Positions 15,349 through 24,032 of a DNA stretch of 64,000 nt are shown in pieces; positions within the stretch are counted from its first letter, which is position 1, and every line of letters begins with the position of its first letter. The notes under the pieces were generated by a model, which worked only from the letters and a program-made list of their open reading frames with translations, was not told the origin of the DNA and made no database searches. Position numbers and translations under genes: made by a program. This DNA comes from Burkholderiales bacterium (GTDB lineage Bacteria > Pseudomonadota > Gammaproteobacteria > Burkholderiales > SG8-41): contig JAIENU010000117.1 in assembly GCA_019751125.1 (NCBI GenBank), positions 1 through 64,000 on the forward strand. The letters run 5' to 3'.

Positions 15349-16593
15349 TCAGGCCGTCGTTTCGATGACGTAGAGGCCGCCACCAAAACGGTCGACTGCA
15401 TACACCAGGCCGTTTTCGTCGACCCACACGTCGTTGATCTGCACCGCGCTCTTCGGCGACATCGCGGGCTTGCCCGGCACGAAGTAGGCAACCTCCTGCG
15501 GCTGGTACGGATTCGAGGTGTCGAACATGCGCACGCCGCCGTTGAAGAAGGTGCCGAACACCAGGGTGTTTGAGCGGAACGACGCCGGGCCCGGCAGGTT
15601 TTCGTGCAGGTTGTGCGCGCCGTAACGGCCGCCGCGCTTGGCGAAGTTCTCCACCGGCGGCAGTGGCAGCGTGGACACCGGCACCAGGTTGGTTTCGACG
15701 CTGGAGTTGACCACGAAGCCGAGTTTCGGCCAGTCGATGCCGTCGTCCTTGGTGCACTCGTCGGTGACGATCATCAGATCGCGGCCGAACAGCGGCATCA
15801 CGGTGTGGCAGAAGCCGTTGAACGGGGGCGAGTAGCGCCAGTTGGTAACCATCTTCGGCTTGCTCTTGTCCGAGATGTCGAGAATCACCGCACCGCCGTC
15901 GAGATAGGCCACATAGGCGCGATCCGGACGCTCGGGATAGACGTTGATGTTGTGCGGACGGTAGCCGCCGTCGAACTTGGGATGGCGCGGGGGCGGCGCT
16001 TCCTTGTCACCCTTGTGCGTGCCGGGGTAGTGCCAGCGGCCCACTTCCACCGGCTTCGACGGGTTGCGCACGTCGATGATGCGGTAGAACTGGAAGTCGT
16101 TCGGGTGGGTCGGTTCGAAATCATCCGAGCCCGAGGTCAGGTGCACGTATTCACCGTCGACAAACCACACGCAGTGCGCGCCGCGCGAGTGCGGGCCTGA
16201 GGCGTCGAAATGCGAAATCAGCTTCGGCTTCTCCGGGGTGCTGATGTCGAAGAGGTCCATGCCCGCCGGTTTGTCGCCGACCTTTTTGGTCTGGTAGGCC
16301 ACCGCCATCATGTCGCCGACCACGTCCAGCGAGTTCGAACGCACACGCTCGTGCGGCAGGTCGGTCTGCACGATCACCTTCGGGTTGCGCACGTCGGTAA
16401 CGTCAACGCCGGTGAAATTTTTGGGTGCCGATTCGTGCGCCAGCCACAGGATGCGGCGACCGTCCTTGGTCACCTGCATGTTGATGCCCTCGCCCACGCC
16501 GCCGAAACCGGTCAGCTCATTCTGGGAAATCAGCTTCATGTTGCGGGAGATGGTCTGTGCAGCCTGGGCCTGCGGTGACATGGTCGGTTTCAT
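15349..16593 (-). CDS. LVIVD-repeat beta-propeller protein
   Basis: 414 residues without an obvious signal peptide. Repeated strands such as GVDVTDVRNPKVI, MDLFDISTPEKPKLI, IIDVRNPSKPVEV, VILDISDKSKPKMV and RMFDTSNPYQPQEV are LVIVD-type blades, predicting a beta-propeller of about six or seven blades. Function is unknown for the family. It sits 30 bases upstream of the COG0523 GTPase gene and downstream of a beta-hydroxyacid dehydrogenase. Several His residues in ASGPHSRGAHCVWFVDGEYVH and YRPHNINVYP could bind a metal, which would fit the neighbouring metal chaperone, but this is speculation. Confidence 0.8.
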   Translation of the reverse strand: MKPTMSPQAQAAQTISRNMKLISQNELTGFGGVGEGINMQVTKDGRRILWLAHESAPKNFTGVDVTDVRNPKVIVQTDLPHERVRSNSLDVVGDMMAVAYQTKKVGDKPAGMDLFDISTPEKPKLISHFDASGPHSRGAHCVWFVDGEYVHLTSGSDDFEPTHPNDFQFYRIIDVRNPSKPVEVGRWHYPGTHKGDKEAPPPRHPKFDGGYRPHNINVYPERPDRAYVAYLDGGAVILDISDKSKPKMVTNWRYSPPFNGFCHTVMPLFGRDLMIVTDECTKDDGIDWPKLGFVVNSSVETNLVPVSTLPLPPVENFAKRGGRYGAHNLHENLPGPASFRSNTLVFGTFFNGGVRMFDTSNPYQPQEVAYFVPGKPAMSPKSAVQINDVWVDENGLVYAVDRFGGGLYVIETTA

Positions 16594-16661
16594 CGGGTCT
16601 TTCTCTTTCGGTTTAAGTTGAATTTATAAGTGCGTTTTTGACTGCGCGTTTTTAACTGCTT

Positions 16662-17594
16662 TTACTTGCGCCGCTTTTTTGTCTGCTTTTTACGATCAAT
16701 ACCCGCCATCTGCTCAAGTACCGCACAGACGGCCGCCGTATCCTCCAGCGCGCGGCCCTGCGCATAGGCCGCGGCGTAAAACGGTTTTGAAGCTTCGAAC
16801 AGCGGCACCGGGCAATGCAGGTCCGCCGCGAACTGTTCAATGATATCAATATCTTTCTTGTAAACGTCCACTTTCATCGTCGCCTGGCTGTAATCGCCGG
16901 CAATCATCAGCGGCCCGCGCACCTCGAACATGCGCGAATTCCCTGCACCATCCTTGATCACCTTGTAGACCAGCTCGAGGTCGAGTCCAGATTTCAGACC
17001 CAGCACCATCGCCTCGGCGGTGGACAGGTTGTGGATGGTCACCAGCAGGTTGGCGACATACTTGAGCTTGGAGCCGTTGCCATACTCGCCGCAGTAATAG
17101 ACGCTGCGCGAAAAGCCCTTAAGCACCGCCTCCGCCCGGTCATAGGCCTTGCGCTCGCCGCTGGCGTAGATGGCGATGTCGCGCTTGGCGGCCTGTGCGC
17201 CGGTGCCGCTGACCGGACAGTCGAGCACAGTGATGCCCTTCGCCGCACAGCGCTCGCGGATCTCCTGCTTCCTGGCCAGCGGCAGCGTGCTGGTTTCGAT
17301 GACCACCGTGCCGCGCTTCGCCGTGGCGACGATGCCGCCGGCGCCGAAAAAAGCGGCATCCACTGCCTTCAGGCTGGGCAGCGATGTCACCAAAATGGGA
17401 CAGTTCCGGGTCACTGCCGCGGCGCTGGCTGCCGGATGACCACCGAGTTTTTTCAGGGCGGCGCGGCGCGCCGGGTCGATGTCATAACCCTGCACCGCAA
17501 AGCCCTCGGACAGCAGATGGCGCGCAAAGGCGCCCCCCATGATGCCGAGGCCGATGCTGCCGACGGACTGCCCCTTGTTGTTCTGCGCTTTGAT
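16662..17594 (-). CDS. NAD(P)-dependent beta-hydroxyacid dehydrogenase (3-hydroxyisobutyrate dehydrogenase family), probable ATC start
   Basis: The first ATG (17540) would begin after the dinucleotide-binding motif. In the same frame the upstream codons read IKAQNNKGQSVGSIGLGIMGG, restoring the GxGxxG Rossmann signature. No ATG, GTG or TTG exists between it and the in-frame TGA of the preceding gene (17622-17624). An AAGGAG box at 17601-17606 is six bases before an ATC codon (17592-17594), which is the best start and gives about 310 residues. The catalytic region DCPVSGTGAQAAK and the GNGSKLKYVANLLV helix with the catalytic Lys are intact. The family oxidises beta-hydroxyacids; the substrate is unknown here. 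The C-terminus is very basic (DRKKQTKKRRK). Confidence 0.82.
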   Translation of the reverse strand: MKAQNNKGQSVGSIGLGIMGGAFARHLLSEGFAVQGYDIDPARRAALKKLGGHPAASAAAVTRNCPILVTSLPSLKAVDAAFFGAGGIVATAKRGTVVIETSTLPLARKQEIRERCAAKGITVLDCPVSGTGAQAAKRDIAIYASGERKAYDRAEAVLKGFSRSVYYCGEYGNGSKLKYVANLLVTIHNLSTAEAMVLGLKSGLDLELVYKVIKDGAGNSRMFEVRGPLMIAGDYSQATMKVDVYKKDIDIIEQFAADLHCPVPLFEASKPFYAAAYAQGRALEDTAAVCAVLEQMAGIDRKKQTKKRRK

Positions 17595-17621
17595 GATCCG
17601 CTCCTTGCTGGTTGGTTGATC

Positions 17622-18623
17622 TCAGGGTTTGCTGCCGGAGAGCCCCAGAAAATCCATCACGCTTTTCAGGTCGGCGTATTCCGTGGCAAAAAACTTCAAT
17701 GTCTCCGCCGAATTCTTGTAGCCCGGCTCCCACTGGTTCTTCTCGGAAAGCTCGCGGAATTCGGCACTGGCCGCAATTTTGCCAAACACGCCATCCCAAT
17801 AGGCAATCTGCTGCGGCGTGATGCCGCGCGCGCCGATGACACCGCGCCAGTTTTCCAGCACGCCTTTGTAACCCTGCTCCGGCCAGGTCGGCGCGGCGGC
17901 CAGCGGCCCCGACAGGCGCTTCGTCGATGACACCGCGAGCAGGCGCATGCGGCCGCTCGCCACATGCGGCGCGATCTGCACCGTGCCGCCGGACAGCACG
18001 TCGACATGGCCGCCGAGCAGTGCGGTCACCCCCTCGCCGGTGGAGGTGAAAGCCACCAGCCGCACCTTGGTCATGTCGACCTTGCCCGACTGCAGCGGCA
18101 GGCCGAAGGAAATATGGTGGGTGCCGCCCACCGCACTCGACAGCGCCAGGCTGTAGCGTGCCGGATCCTTCTGCAGCGCCTCGACCAGGTCACGCCCGGT
18201 CTTCAGCGGCGAATCGGCGCGCACCGCAATGCCGATGTATTCGGTGAGCATCACCGCGAGCGGCGTGAAATCGCGGTACGACAGGTGATGGCGGCCGTTG
18301 ATGTGGCTGGCGTGAAGCGTCGATGAGGTAATGCTCATGAACAGCGGGTTGCCGGCGCGCACATGCAGGAAGTTGTAGGCAATCGCGTGGCCGGCCCCGC
18401 CCATGTTGAGAATGGTGCTGGCGGTGGGCACCAGTTTCTGCGTCTCCCACATTTTCTGCAGCGTGCGCCCGACATGGTCCAGCGAACCGCCGGCAGTGGA
18501 TGGCACGATCAGCGCCACAGTCTGTTGCGGCTGCCAGCCCTGGGCCGCAGCCGGAGCGGTGAAGAAGCCCCCGGCACATGCCGCGATAAATATTAAACCA
18601 TTGTTTTTAAACAAGTATTTCAT
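17622..18623 (-). CDS. Tripartite tricarboxylate transporter (TTT/Bug) periplasmic receptor
   Basis: 333 residues from the ATG at 18623, which has AGGAGGAGCT just upstream. A signal peptide (NNGLIFIAACAGGFFTAPAAAQG) is followed by the Bug fold, with the first loop VALIVPSTAGGSLDHVGRTL and the conserved YKGVLENWRGVIGARGITPQQI region near the end. Such receptors bind carboxylates in the periplasm and deliver them to TctAB-type permeases or sensors; no tctAB is adjacent. It is clustered with a dehydrogenase and a bicupin, which suggests a substrate shared with the local catabolic genes. Confidence 0.88.
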   Translation of the reverse strand: MKYLFKNNGLIFIAACAGGFFTAPAAAQGWQPQQTVALIVPSTAGGSLDHVGRTLQKMWETQKLVPTASTILNMGGAGHAIAYNFLHVRAGNPLFMSITSSTLHASHINGRHHLSYRDFTPLAVMLTEYIGIAVRADSPLKTGRDLVEALQKDPARYSLALSSAVGGTHHISFGLPLQSGKVDMTKVRLVAFTSTGEGVTALLGGHVDVLSGGTVQIAPHVASGRMRLLAVSSTKRLSGPLAAAPTWPEQGYKGVLENWRGVIGARGITPQQIAYWDGVFGKIAASAEFRELSEKNQWEPGYKNSAETLKFFATEYADLKSVMDFLGLSGSKP

Positions 18624-18730
18624 AGCTCCTCCTGGGGTTTCTGGTTGAAACTTGCGGATGTGGCGTATGACTTGCTGCAAACAACAGGACATCGGAAATC
18701 CGGGTGCTGCGGGTGCTGCCGGCCTGGGAC

Positions 18731-19573
18731 TCAGTTCGGCTTCATGTGGATACGCGCCTGCTCGGCCTCCTCGGGACTCATGTTGTCGAGGCGGTCTTCC
18801 AGCCAGGTCGTGGAACTCACCGTGGCGTAACGCGCGTGTTCGCGCACCTGCAGGCGGTAACGGCTGCCACGCGGCACATGAACAATGTCGCCGGGGCCGA
18901 TGCGCTTGTGCTCGTCGCCGGACTGGGCATCCAGGCTGCCGCTCAGCACATAGACAAACACCTCGTGGGCACTGGCCACCTCCGGCTCCCTGTAGCCGGC
19001 CGGCACCTCATAAAAGCCGAACGACAGGCGTTCACCTTCGATCTGGTTTACGCAGCGGCCGGAACGCGGCGGCGCCTCGAGATCATCGAGAATGGGATGG
19101 AAGCAAACCGGCAGGCCTTCGATGATCGCCTGCGACTTGCCCTGGGTTTTCTGGTGCTTGTCCTTGTCGCCAACCTGATACTTCTGGTTGACCTCGGCCA
19201 CCGTCATCGCCTTGTCCGGCACCGCCTCGTCTTCGGCCAGCCCGACCACGGTCCAGGTCTTGTCCTTGATGTAGAGGTACTGCAGGTTGCCGTCCTCGGT
19301 GGCCTTCATCGAGTGCCGCGCATAGGCCGGCGCATGGACAAAGGTGCCGGGCTTCACCACGCGCCGGTCCTTGCCGACGATGGCGTTGATCTTGCCGCGC
19401 ACCGGAAAAATCAGCAGCTCGTTGGGGTGGTAGTGCAGCTCCGAGCCGGTGCCCGCATTCTTGTGCAGCAGGCAGAAATACATGTACTGCCCGTCGATCA
19501 CCGGCGCCTTGCCGGTGGACAGGTGCGGCGTCAGGTAATTGCTCTCGAAATCCTCGAAGCGATGAAATGGCAT
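18731..19573 (-). CDS. Bicupin (cupin-domain) protein
   Basis: 280 residues from the ATG at 19573; a longer frame reaching 19681 looks non-coding in composition. Two cupin domains are visible. The first has GSELHYHPNELLIFPVRGK and PGTFVHAPAYARHSM, the second PEVASAHEVFVYVLSGSLD and PGDIVHVPRGSRYRLQV. Both keep His/Glu metal ligands. Such proteins are often dioxygenases or isomerases acting on aromatic or keto-acid substrates. It is the first gene of the leftward run ending in the COG0523 GTPase. Confidence 0.8.
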   Translation of the reverse strand: MPFHRFEDFESNYLTPHLSTGKAPVIDGQYMYFCLLHKNAGTGSELHYHPNELLIFPVRGKINAIVGKDRRVVKPGTFVHAPAYARHSMKATEDGNLQYLYIKDKTWTVVGLAEDEAVPDKAMTVAEVNQKYQVGDKDKHQKTQGKSQAIIEGLPVCFHPILDDLEAPPRSGRCVNQIEGERLSFGFYEVPAGYREPEVASAHEVFVYVLSGSLDAQSGDEHKRIGPGDIVHVPRGSRYRLQVREHARYATVSSTTWLEDRLDNMSPEEAEQARIHMKPN

Positions 19574-19723
19574 GGCGTGGCCCCGCTGGTGGATGATGAA
19601 ACGATGATCATGGGGTCTGGCGGGCGCCGCATTAAATCCGGGCGCCACGTGCCTAACCTCCTCCTGCGGGCATCCTAGCATGCAGCCGCAGCCGGATCAG
19701 CCGCAAAAAATCAGGCTGAGAAA

Positions 19724-20563
19724 TCAGCGGCGCATCCGCGCCAGCGTGTCATCGATCAGTTGCCGCGAGATGTGCACCGGCTCCGGCAGGTCGGGCAGCG
19801 CGTCGATCGGGAACCAGCGCGCGTCCTCCAGCTCGCCGGGATCCGGCACCACGTCGCCGCCGGTCCACTCGGCGCTGAACGCGAGCACCAGGGAATTCGG
19901 GAAAGGCCAGGGCTGGCTGCCGAAATAACGCGGATTGCGGATATCGACGCCGACCTCCTCCTTCACCTCGCGTGCGAGGCACTGCTCCACCGATTCACCG
20001 GCTTCGACAAAGCCGGCGACCACGGTGTAGCGCCCCGGGGCATAACCGGCCTTGCGTGTCAGCAGCAGCTCACCGGAGCCGCCGTTTCCGCGGTACACCA
20101 GCGCCATCATCACCGGCGCGATGCGCGGGTAATAGACGATGCGGCAGTCCGGGCATTCCACCGCGCGGTCCGCCGCATGCGCCTGCGTCGGCGCGCCGCA
20201 GGCACCGCAGTGGCGGTGGGTGCGCGCCCATTCGAGGATCTGGAAAGCCTGCCCGGCCAGCGCTGAAGCCGTCTCGTTGCCTTCAAGGATCAGCGCGCGC
20301 ATGCCCAGCAGTTCCAGTCCGGGCGGCGGCGCCATGTCCTGCGGCAGGTGCAGGCCATAGCAGTGGCTGCCGTCGAGCCGCCCCAGATAATGGGCGTCTT
20401 TCAGCGGCAGGCCACCGCGCCGCGCCTCCAGGCGCGGCAGCTGCGGCAGGCCACTGCCATCGCGGGCGACAAAAATGCGGTTGCCGTGGAATACGCAGCA
20501 AACCACTTCCTCATCGACAAACGCCGGGCCGCGGTGGTCCGGCATGAACACGCCCTGCACCAT
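19724..20563 (-). CDS. nudC: NAD(+) diphosphatase NudC (Nudix hydrolase)
   Basis: 279 residues. The four-cysteine zinc ribbon is C119-GA-C122 ... C137-PD-C140. The Nudix box spans residues 184-206 with the GX5EX7REUXEEXGU pattern (GFVEAGES, REVKEEVGV). The SQPWPFPNS motif specific to NudC follows it. The enzyme cleaves NAD(H) to NMN(H) and AMP and removes NAD caps from RNA. Its start lies five bases after the amidohydrolase stop, so it is the third gene of a LysR-amidohydrolase-nudC unit. Confidence 0.93.
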   Translation of the reverse strand: MVQGVFMPDHRGPAFVDEEVVCCVFHGNRIFVARDGSGLPQLPRLEARRGGLPLKDAHYLGRLDGSHCYGLHLPQDMAPPPGLELLGMRALILEGNETASALAGQAFQILEWARTHRHCGACGAPTQAHAADRAVECPDCRIVYYPRIAPVMMALVYRGNGGSGELLLTRKAGYAPGRYTVVAGFVEAGESVEQCLAREVKEEVGVDIRNPRYFGSQPWPFPNSLVLAFSAEWTGGDVVPDPGELEDARWFPIDALPDLPEPVHISRQLIDDTLARMRR

Positions 20564-20568
20564 TTGCT

Positions 20569-21558
20569 TCAGATCTTGCCGTTGAACAGTGCCGTGGCGG
20601 CATTGCAGAAAATGTTTTCGCGTTCCTTCGGGGTGAGGCCCGGCGTCATCTCGACGCGGTCCACCGGCGCCATCTCGCCCATGTCGAAGGGGGCATCGGT
20701 GCCGAGCACGACACGCTCGGAACCCACGGTGTCGATCAGGTGGCGCACAGCCTGGGGGCTGTGGGTCAGCGCGTCAAACCAGAAGCGCTTGAGCATCTCG
20801 TGGGGGTCGGATTTGGTCACCGCCGCGGTATCGGGGCGCACCTTGTGGCCGTGCACGAAGCGGCCGATCTGGTACGGCAGGAAGCCGCCGCCGTGGGCGA
20901 GCAGGATCTTCAGGTCCTTCAATTCGTCAAGCACGCCGCTGAACATCAGCTTGCCGACCATGATCGTGGTGTCGAGCGGATTGCCGATCAGGTTGGTCAG
21001 GTAGTAGCAGTCGAGCCGCCCCGCCGAACCCTGGGTGTTGGGGTGGGCGAAGATCATCACCTTCAGTTCCTCGATGCGCTTGAGCACCGGGCGGAATTTC
21101 GGGTCGGCCAGCTCCTCCTCGCCGATCGCGGTGCCCAGTTCGACGCCCTTGAAACCGTATTCCTTGACCACGCGCTCCAGCTCGGCGATGGCCGCTTCCG
21201 GATGCTGCATCGGCAGCGTTGCCATGCCGCGCAGGCGGTCGGGTTTCGCCGCGGCCATCTGCGCGATGCCGTCATTGACCAGGCGCGCGGTGTTGATCGC
21301 CAGCTCGTCCTTCAGGTTGTAGAAAAAACACTGCGGGCCGGGCGAGATGAAAGCGATGTCGATCTTCTTGCGGTCCATCGACTCGAGCTTGGCATCCACG
21401 TTGTAGAACTCGGCGGCAAACGGAAAACGCACCTTGCCGCGGATGAACACGCGGTTCGCGCCCTCGCCCTCGATCCTGGTGTTGTAGACCGGGTCGGCCT
21501 GCATCGCCTTGACCAGGTTTTCGGGGATGACGTGGTTGTGGACGTCGATGCGCTTCAT
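20569..21558 (-). CDS. Amidohydrolase of the ACMSD/LigW-like decarboxylase family
   Basis: 329 residues. The metal site is recognisable: N-terminal D5-V-H7-N-H9, a middle MIFAHPNTQG His, LLAHGGGFLPYQIGRF, and the C-terminal GTDAPFD Asp. These proteins are zinc- or manganese-dependent non-oxidative decarboxylases or hydrolases in aromatic catabolism, such as aminocarboxymuconate-semialdehyde, resorcylate or carboxyvanillate decarboxylases. The start overlaps the LysR stop by four bases. Substrate cannot be read from sequence. Confidence 0.85.
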   Translation of the reverse strand: MKRIDVHNHVIPENLVKAMQADPVYNTRIEGEGANRVFIRGKVRFPFAAEFYNVDAKLESMDRKKIDIAFISPGPQCFFYNLKDELAINTARLVNDGIAQMAAAKPDRLRGMATLPMQHPEAAIAELERVVKEYGFKGVELGTAIGEEELADPKFRPVLKRIEELKVMIFAHPNTQGSAGRLDCYYLTNLIGNPLDTTIMVGKLMFSGVLDELKDLKILLAHGGGFLPYQIGRFVHGHKVRPDTAAVTKSDPHEMLKRFWFDALTHSPQAVRHLIDTVGSERVVLGTDAPFDMGEMAPVDRVEMTPGLTPKERENIFCNAATALFNGKI

Positions 21559-22550
21559 GTTTCCTGCCTCTCCTGTTTACGGTTTTTTGTGCTGCGGGGC
21601 CTGGGCGCCGCGGTTTTATTCCGGTCATTTCCCGCGTCGTTGCCGCTGCCGCGCAGACCGAACACACCCTGTTCCGCCAGCGCGCGCACTTCGGCGGCCA
21701 TGATCTGCGCCACTTCATCGATCGCCGCGGAAGGCCGACGCTCGGCCTGCTGGCCGAGCGTGAGTATACGATGGATGTTTGCATCGACAATCGGCAGCGC
21801 CTGCAATCTTCCGGCTGCAACATCCTCATGAAAAGTCGATACCGGCATCAGCGCCAGGCTGGTGCCGCGCAGCACCAGCCGGCGGATCGCCTCCACCGCA
21901 TCGATCTCGGCCTCGACCCGCACCCGGATTCTGTGGCGCTGCAATTGTTCGTCGGCAATGATGCGTATCGCCTCGGTGCTGACCAGCGGCGTGCGTGCCA
22001 GCTCCGCCACCGTCAGAAAACGCTGTGGCCGCTGATCGGCGGGCATGAACACCACCACCGGCTCCGAAATCAGTGGCGTCACTTTGACCGTGCGCGAATT
22101 CACCGGGTTGGTCAGCACCGCGACATCGGCGCGGCCCGCCTGCAGCCAGTCGTAGAGCTGGTTGCTGAAGCCGTCGACCACCTTCAGGCTGATCTGCGGG
22201 CACTGCCGGCGCATGCGTTCGACCACGCCCGGCAACAGCAGAGGCCCGGTGGTCGGCGACACCCCGAGGATCACCCGCCCCTGCGCGCTCGCCGCACCAC
22301 TGCGCAGCTCGTCCTGGGCGCGGTTCAGTTCACGCAGGATGCGCTGGCAGTGTTCAAGGAATTGCCGGCCCGCCGTGGTCAGGCGTACGCCGCGCGGCAG
22401 TCGTACCAGCAGAGAAACGCCCAATTCCTGCTCCAGCGCGTGGATGTGCCGCGACAGTGCCGGCTGCGCCACGCGCAGGTGCTGCGCGGCGCGGGTAATG
22501 CTGCCGAGTTCGGCGATCTGCACGAAATACCGGATGCCTTTGAGATCCAT
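21555..22550 (-). CDS. LysR-family transcriptional regulator
   Basis: 331 residues with an N-terminal winged helix-turn-helix (MDLKGIRYFVQIAELGSITRAAQHLRVAQPALSRHIHALEQELG) and a periplasmic-binding-fold effector domain from about residue 90. It heads the leftward unit with the amidohydrolase and nudC and is divergent from the first Gfo/Idh oxidoreductase gene. A perfect 17-bp palindrome of LysR type lies in between (22716-22732). It therefore probably controls both directions in response to a pathway carboxylate. Confidence 0.92.
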   Translation of the reverse strand: MDLKGIRYFVQIAELGSITRAAQHLRVAQPALSRHIHALEQELGVSLLVRLPRGVRLTTAGRQFLEHCQRILRELNRAQDELRSGAASAQGRVILGVSPTTGPLLLPGVVERMRRQCPQISLKVVDGFSNQLYDWLQAGRADVAVLTNPVNSRTVKVTPLISEPVVVFMPADQRPQRFLTVAELARTPLVSTEAIRIIADEQLQRHRIRVRVEAEIDAVEAIRRLVLRGTSLALMPVSTFHEDVAAGRLQALPIVDANIHRILTLGQQAERRPSAAIDEVAQIMAAEVRALAEQGVFGLRGSGNDAGNDRNKTAAPRPRSTKNRKQERQET

Positions 22551-22715
22551 GGTTGGGGTTCAGTGTTGAGGATTGAGATAACAAAGCGGCATGTTTCCGG
22601 GGCTGAAGCCCGACTCCGGCTCCAGGCCGGGGGCTAATGCTGAATTTCATAGCAAAAACAGCCCATCAAAATGCTGCGATGCCACATAAACAATGATCCT
22701 GCAATACAGTTTATC

Positions 22716-22732
22716 CATGCCAAATTGGCATG
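22716..22732. promoter_or_regulatory. LysR-type binding palindrome
   Basis: CATGCCAAATTGGCATG is a perfect palindrome around a central A and contains the T-N11-A LysR box. It lies 166 bases from the LysR start and 124 bases from the GTG start of the divergent oxidoreductase gene. Confidence 0.6.
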
Positions 22733-22855
22733 TCACGGCTTGCGTTTCGGTATTTGTCCGCACCCAGCCCGCTGGCTACCATTGCACGGCTGAAAATTTC
22801 GCATCCGGCTTGTCCGGCCGTCTCCACCAGAGACGCTTTCAAGGAGAACACCGCA

Positions 22856-23926
22856 GTGAAACCGATCAACATGGGCATCATCGGCACCGGCTGGTGCGGC
22901 GGCATCCGCGCCGAAACCTGCGCCATCAACCCGGCCGTCAAGGATCTGCACATCGTCGAAACCCGCGCCGAGCGCCGCGAAGAAATCGCCAGATCGTGCA
23001 ACGTCAAATCGGCCAGCGATGATTACCACAAGCTGCTCGAGGTCAAGGACCTCGACGCGGTGATGATTTCGGCAACCCCGGAAAAACTGCACTACCCGAT
23101 GGCGCGCGACTGCCTCGAGCGCGGCCTGCATGTATTCATGGAAAAACCGATCGCGGTCGAACTGCACGAAGCGGACGAGCTGATCGCCATAGCCAAGCGC
23201 AAGGGCGTCAAGTTCACCATCGGCTACTCGCAGCGCTTCAATCCGAAATACGCCTACGTCAAGAAATGCATCGATACCGGCGCCATCGGCAAGCCGGTCA
23301 GCGCGATGGTTTCGCGCCACATCCAGAGGAGCCTCGGCGCCAAGATCACCGGCCGCAGCAAGCTCTCGCCGGCCGCGATGGAAGCCACCCACGACCTCGA
23401 CTTCATCCTGTGGTGCCTGGCCCCGGCCAAGCCGATCCGCGTCTATTCGCAGCTCAACTTCGGCGTGATGAAGGCCAACAGCGGCGCCGAAGTCCCGGAC
23501 ACGCAGTGGATCACCGTGACCATGGACAGCGGCATGTCCTTCGTCATCGGCGCCGGCTGGAGCCTGCCGCCCGGCTACCCCAACGCCTGCTCGACCTGGA
23601 TCGAGATGATCGGCACCGACGGCGCGCTGATGGTCGATGACACCCACCGCGACGTGATGCTCAACACCATGAAAAGCGGCATGCAGATGCCGATGTCATC
23701 GATGCCCGGCGAGCGTGTCGACCACGCCTTCGCCGGCCCGATGCATGCCGAGACCGTGCACTTCATCGAGGCGGTGTGCTGCGACCGTCCGGTGCTGGTC
23801 ACTGGCGAGGAAGCACGCCAGGTGATGGAGCTCTACATCGCCGCCGACCTCTCCGCCGAGCGCAACGAGCCGGTGATGCTGCCGCTGCCCGAATCGCGTC
23901 CGGCTGTGGCTGCGGTTGGCCGCTGA
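22856..23926 (+). CDS. Gfo/Idh/MocA-family oxidoreductase (paralogue 1)
   Basis: About 356 residues from a GTG at 22856 with AAGGAG nine bases upstream; an ATG at 22730 would sit on the LysR palindrome. The N-terminal Rossmann motif MGIIGTGWCGG is followed by the family EKP motif (VFMEKPIAVE) and the EATHDLDFILW active-site helix. The family uses NAD(P) to oxidise or reduce polyols, inositols or hydroxylated cyclic acids. It is the first of four paralogues between here and 31763. Their sequences differ enough to suggest different steps or substrates. Confidence 0.9.
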   Translation: MKPINMGIIGTGWCGGIRAETCAINPAVKDLHIVETRAERREEIARSCNVKSASDDYHKLLEVKDLDAVMISATPEKLHYPMARDCLERGLHVFMEKPIAVELHEADELIAIAKRKGVKFTIGYSQRFNPKYAYVKKCIDTGAIGKPVSAMVSRHIQRSLGAKITGRSKLSPAAMEATHDLDFILWCLAPAKPIRVYSQLNFGVMKANSGAEVPDTQWITVTMDSGMSFVIGAGWSLPPGYPNACSTWIEMIGTDGALMVDDTHRDVMLNTMKSGMQMPMSSMPGERVDHAFAGPMHAETVHFIEAVCCDRPVLVTGEEARQVMELYIAADLSAERNEPVMLPLPESRPAVAAVGR

Positions 23927-23939
23927 AAAAACCGAATTA

Positions 23940-24008
23940 ACAGGATGGACAGGATAGTCAGGATAAAAACCAGCCGGGTTTCATCCTGTACATCCTGCCC
24001 ATCCTGTA
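23940..24008. repeat. CAGGATGGACAGGAT-type inverted repeat
   Basis: Direct CAGGAT-like units on the left (ACAGGATGGACAGGATAG) are mirrored on the right by ATCCTGTACATCCTGCCCAT. They form a long imperfect hairpin between two genes of the same strand. Similar elements are common intergenic repeats in proteobacteria. It may weaken read-through from the upstream oxidoreductase gene. Confidence 0.65.
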
Positions 24009-24032
24009 AATTATTTTTAAACTGGATTTGAA

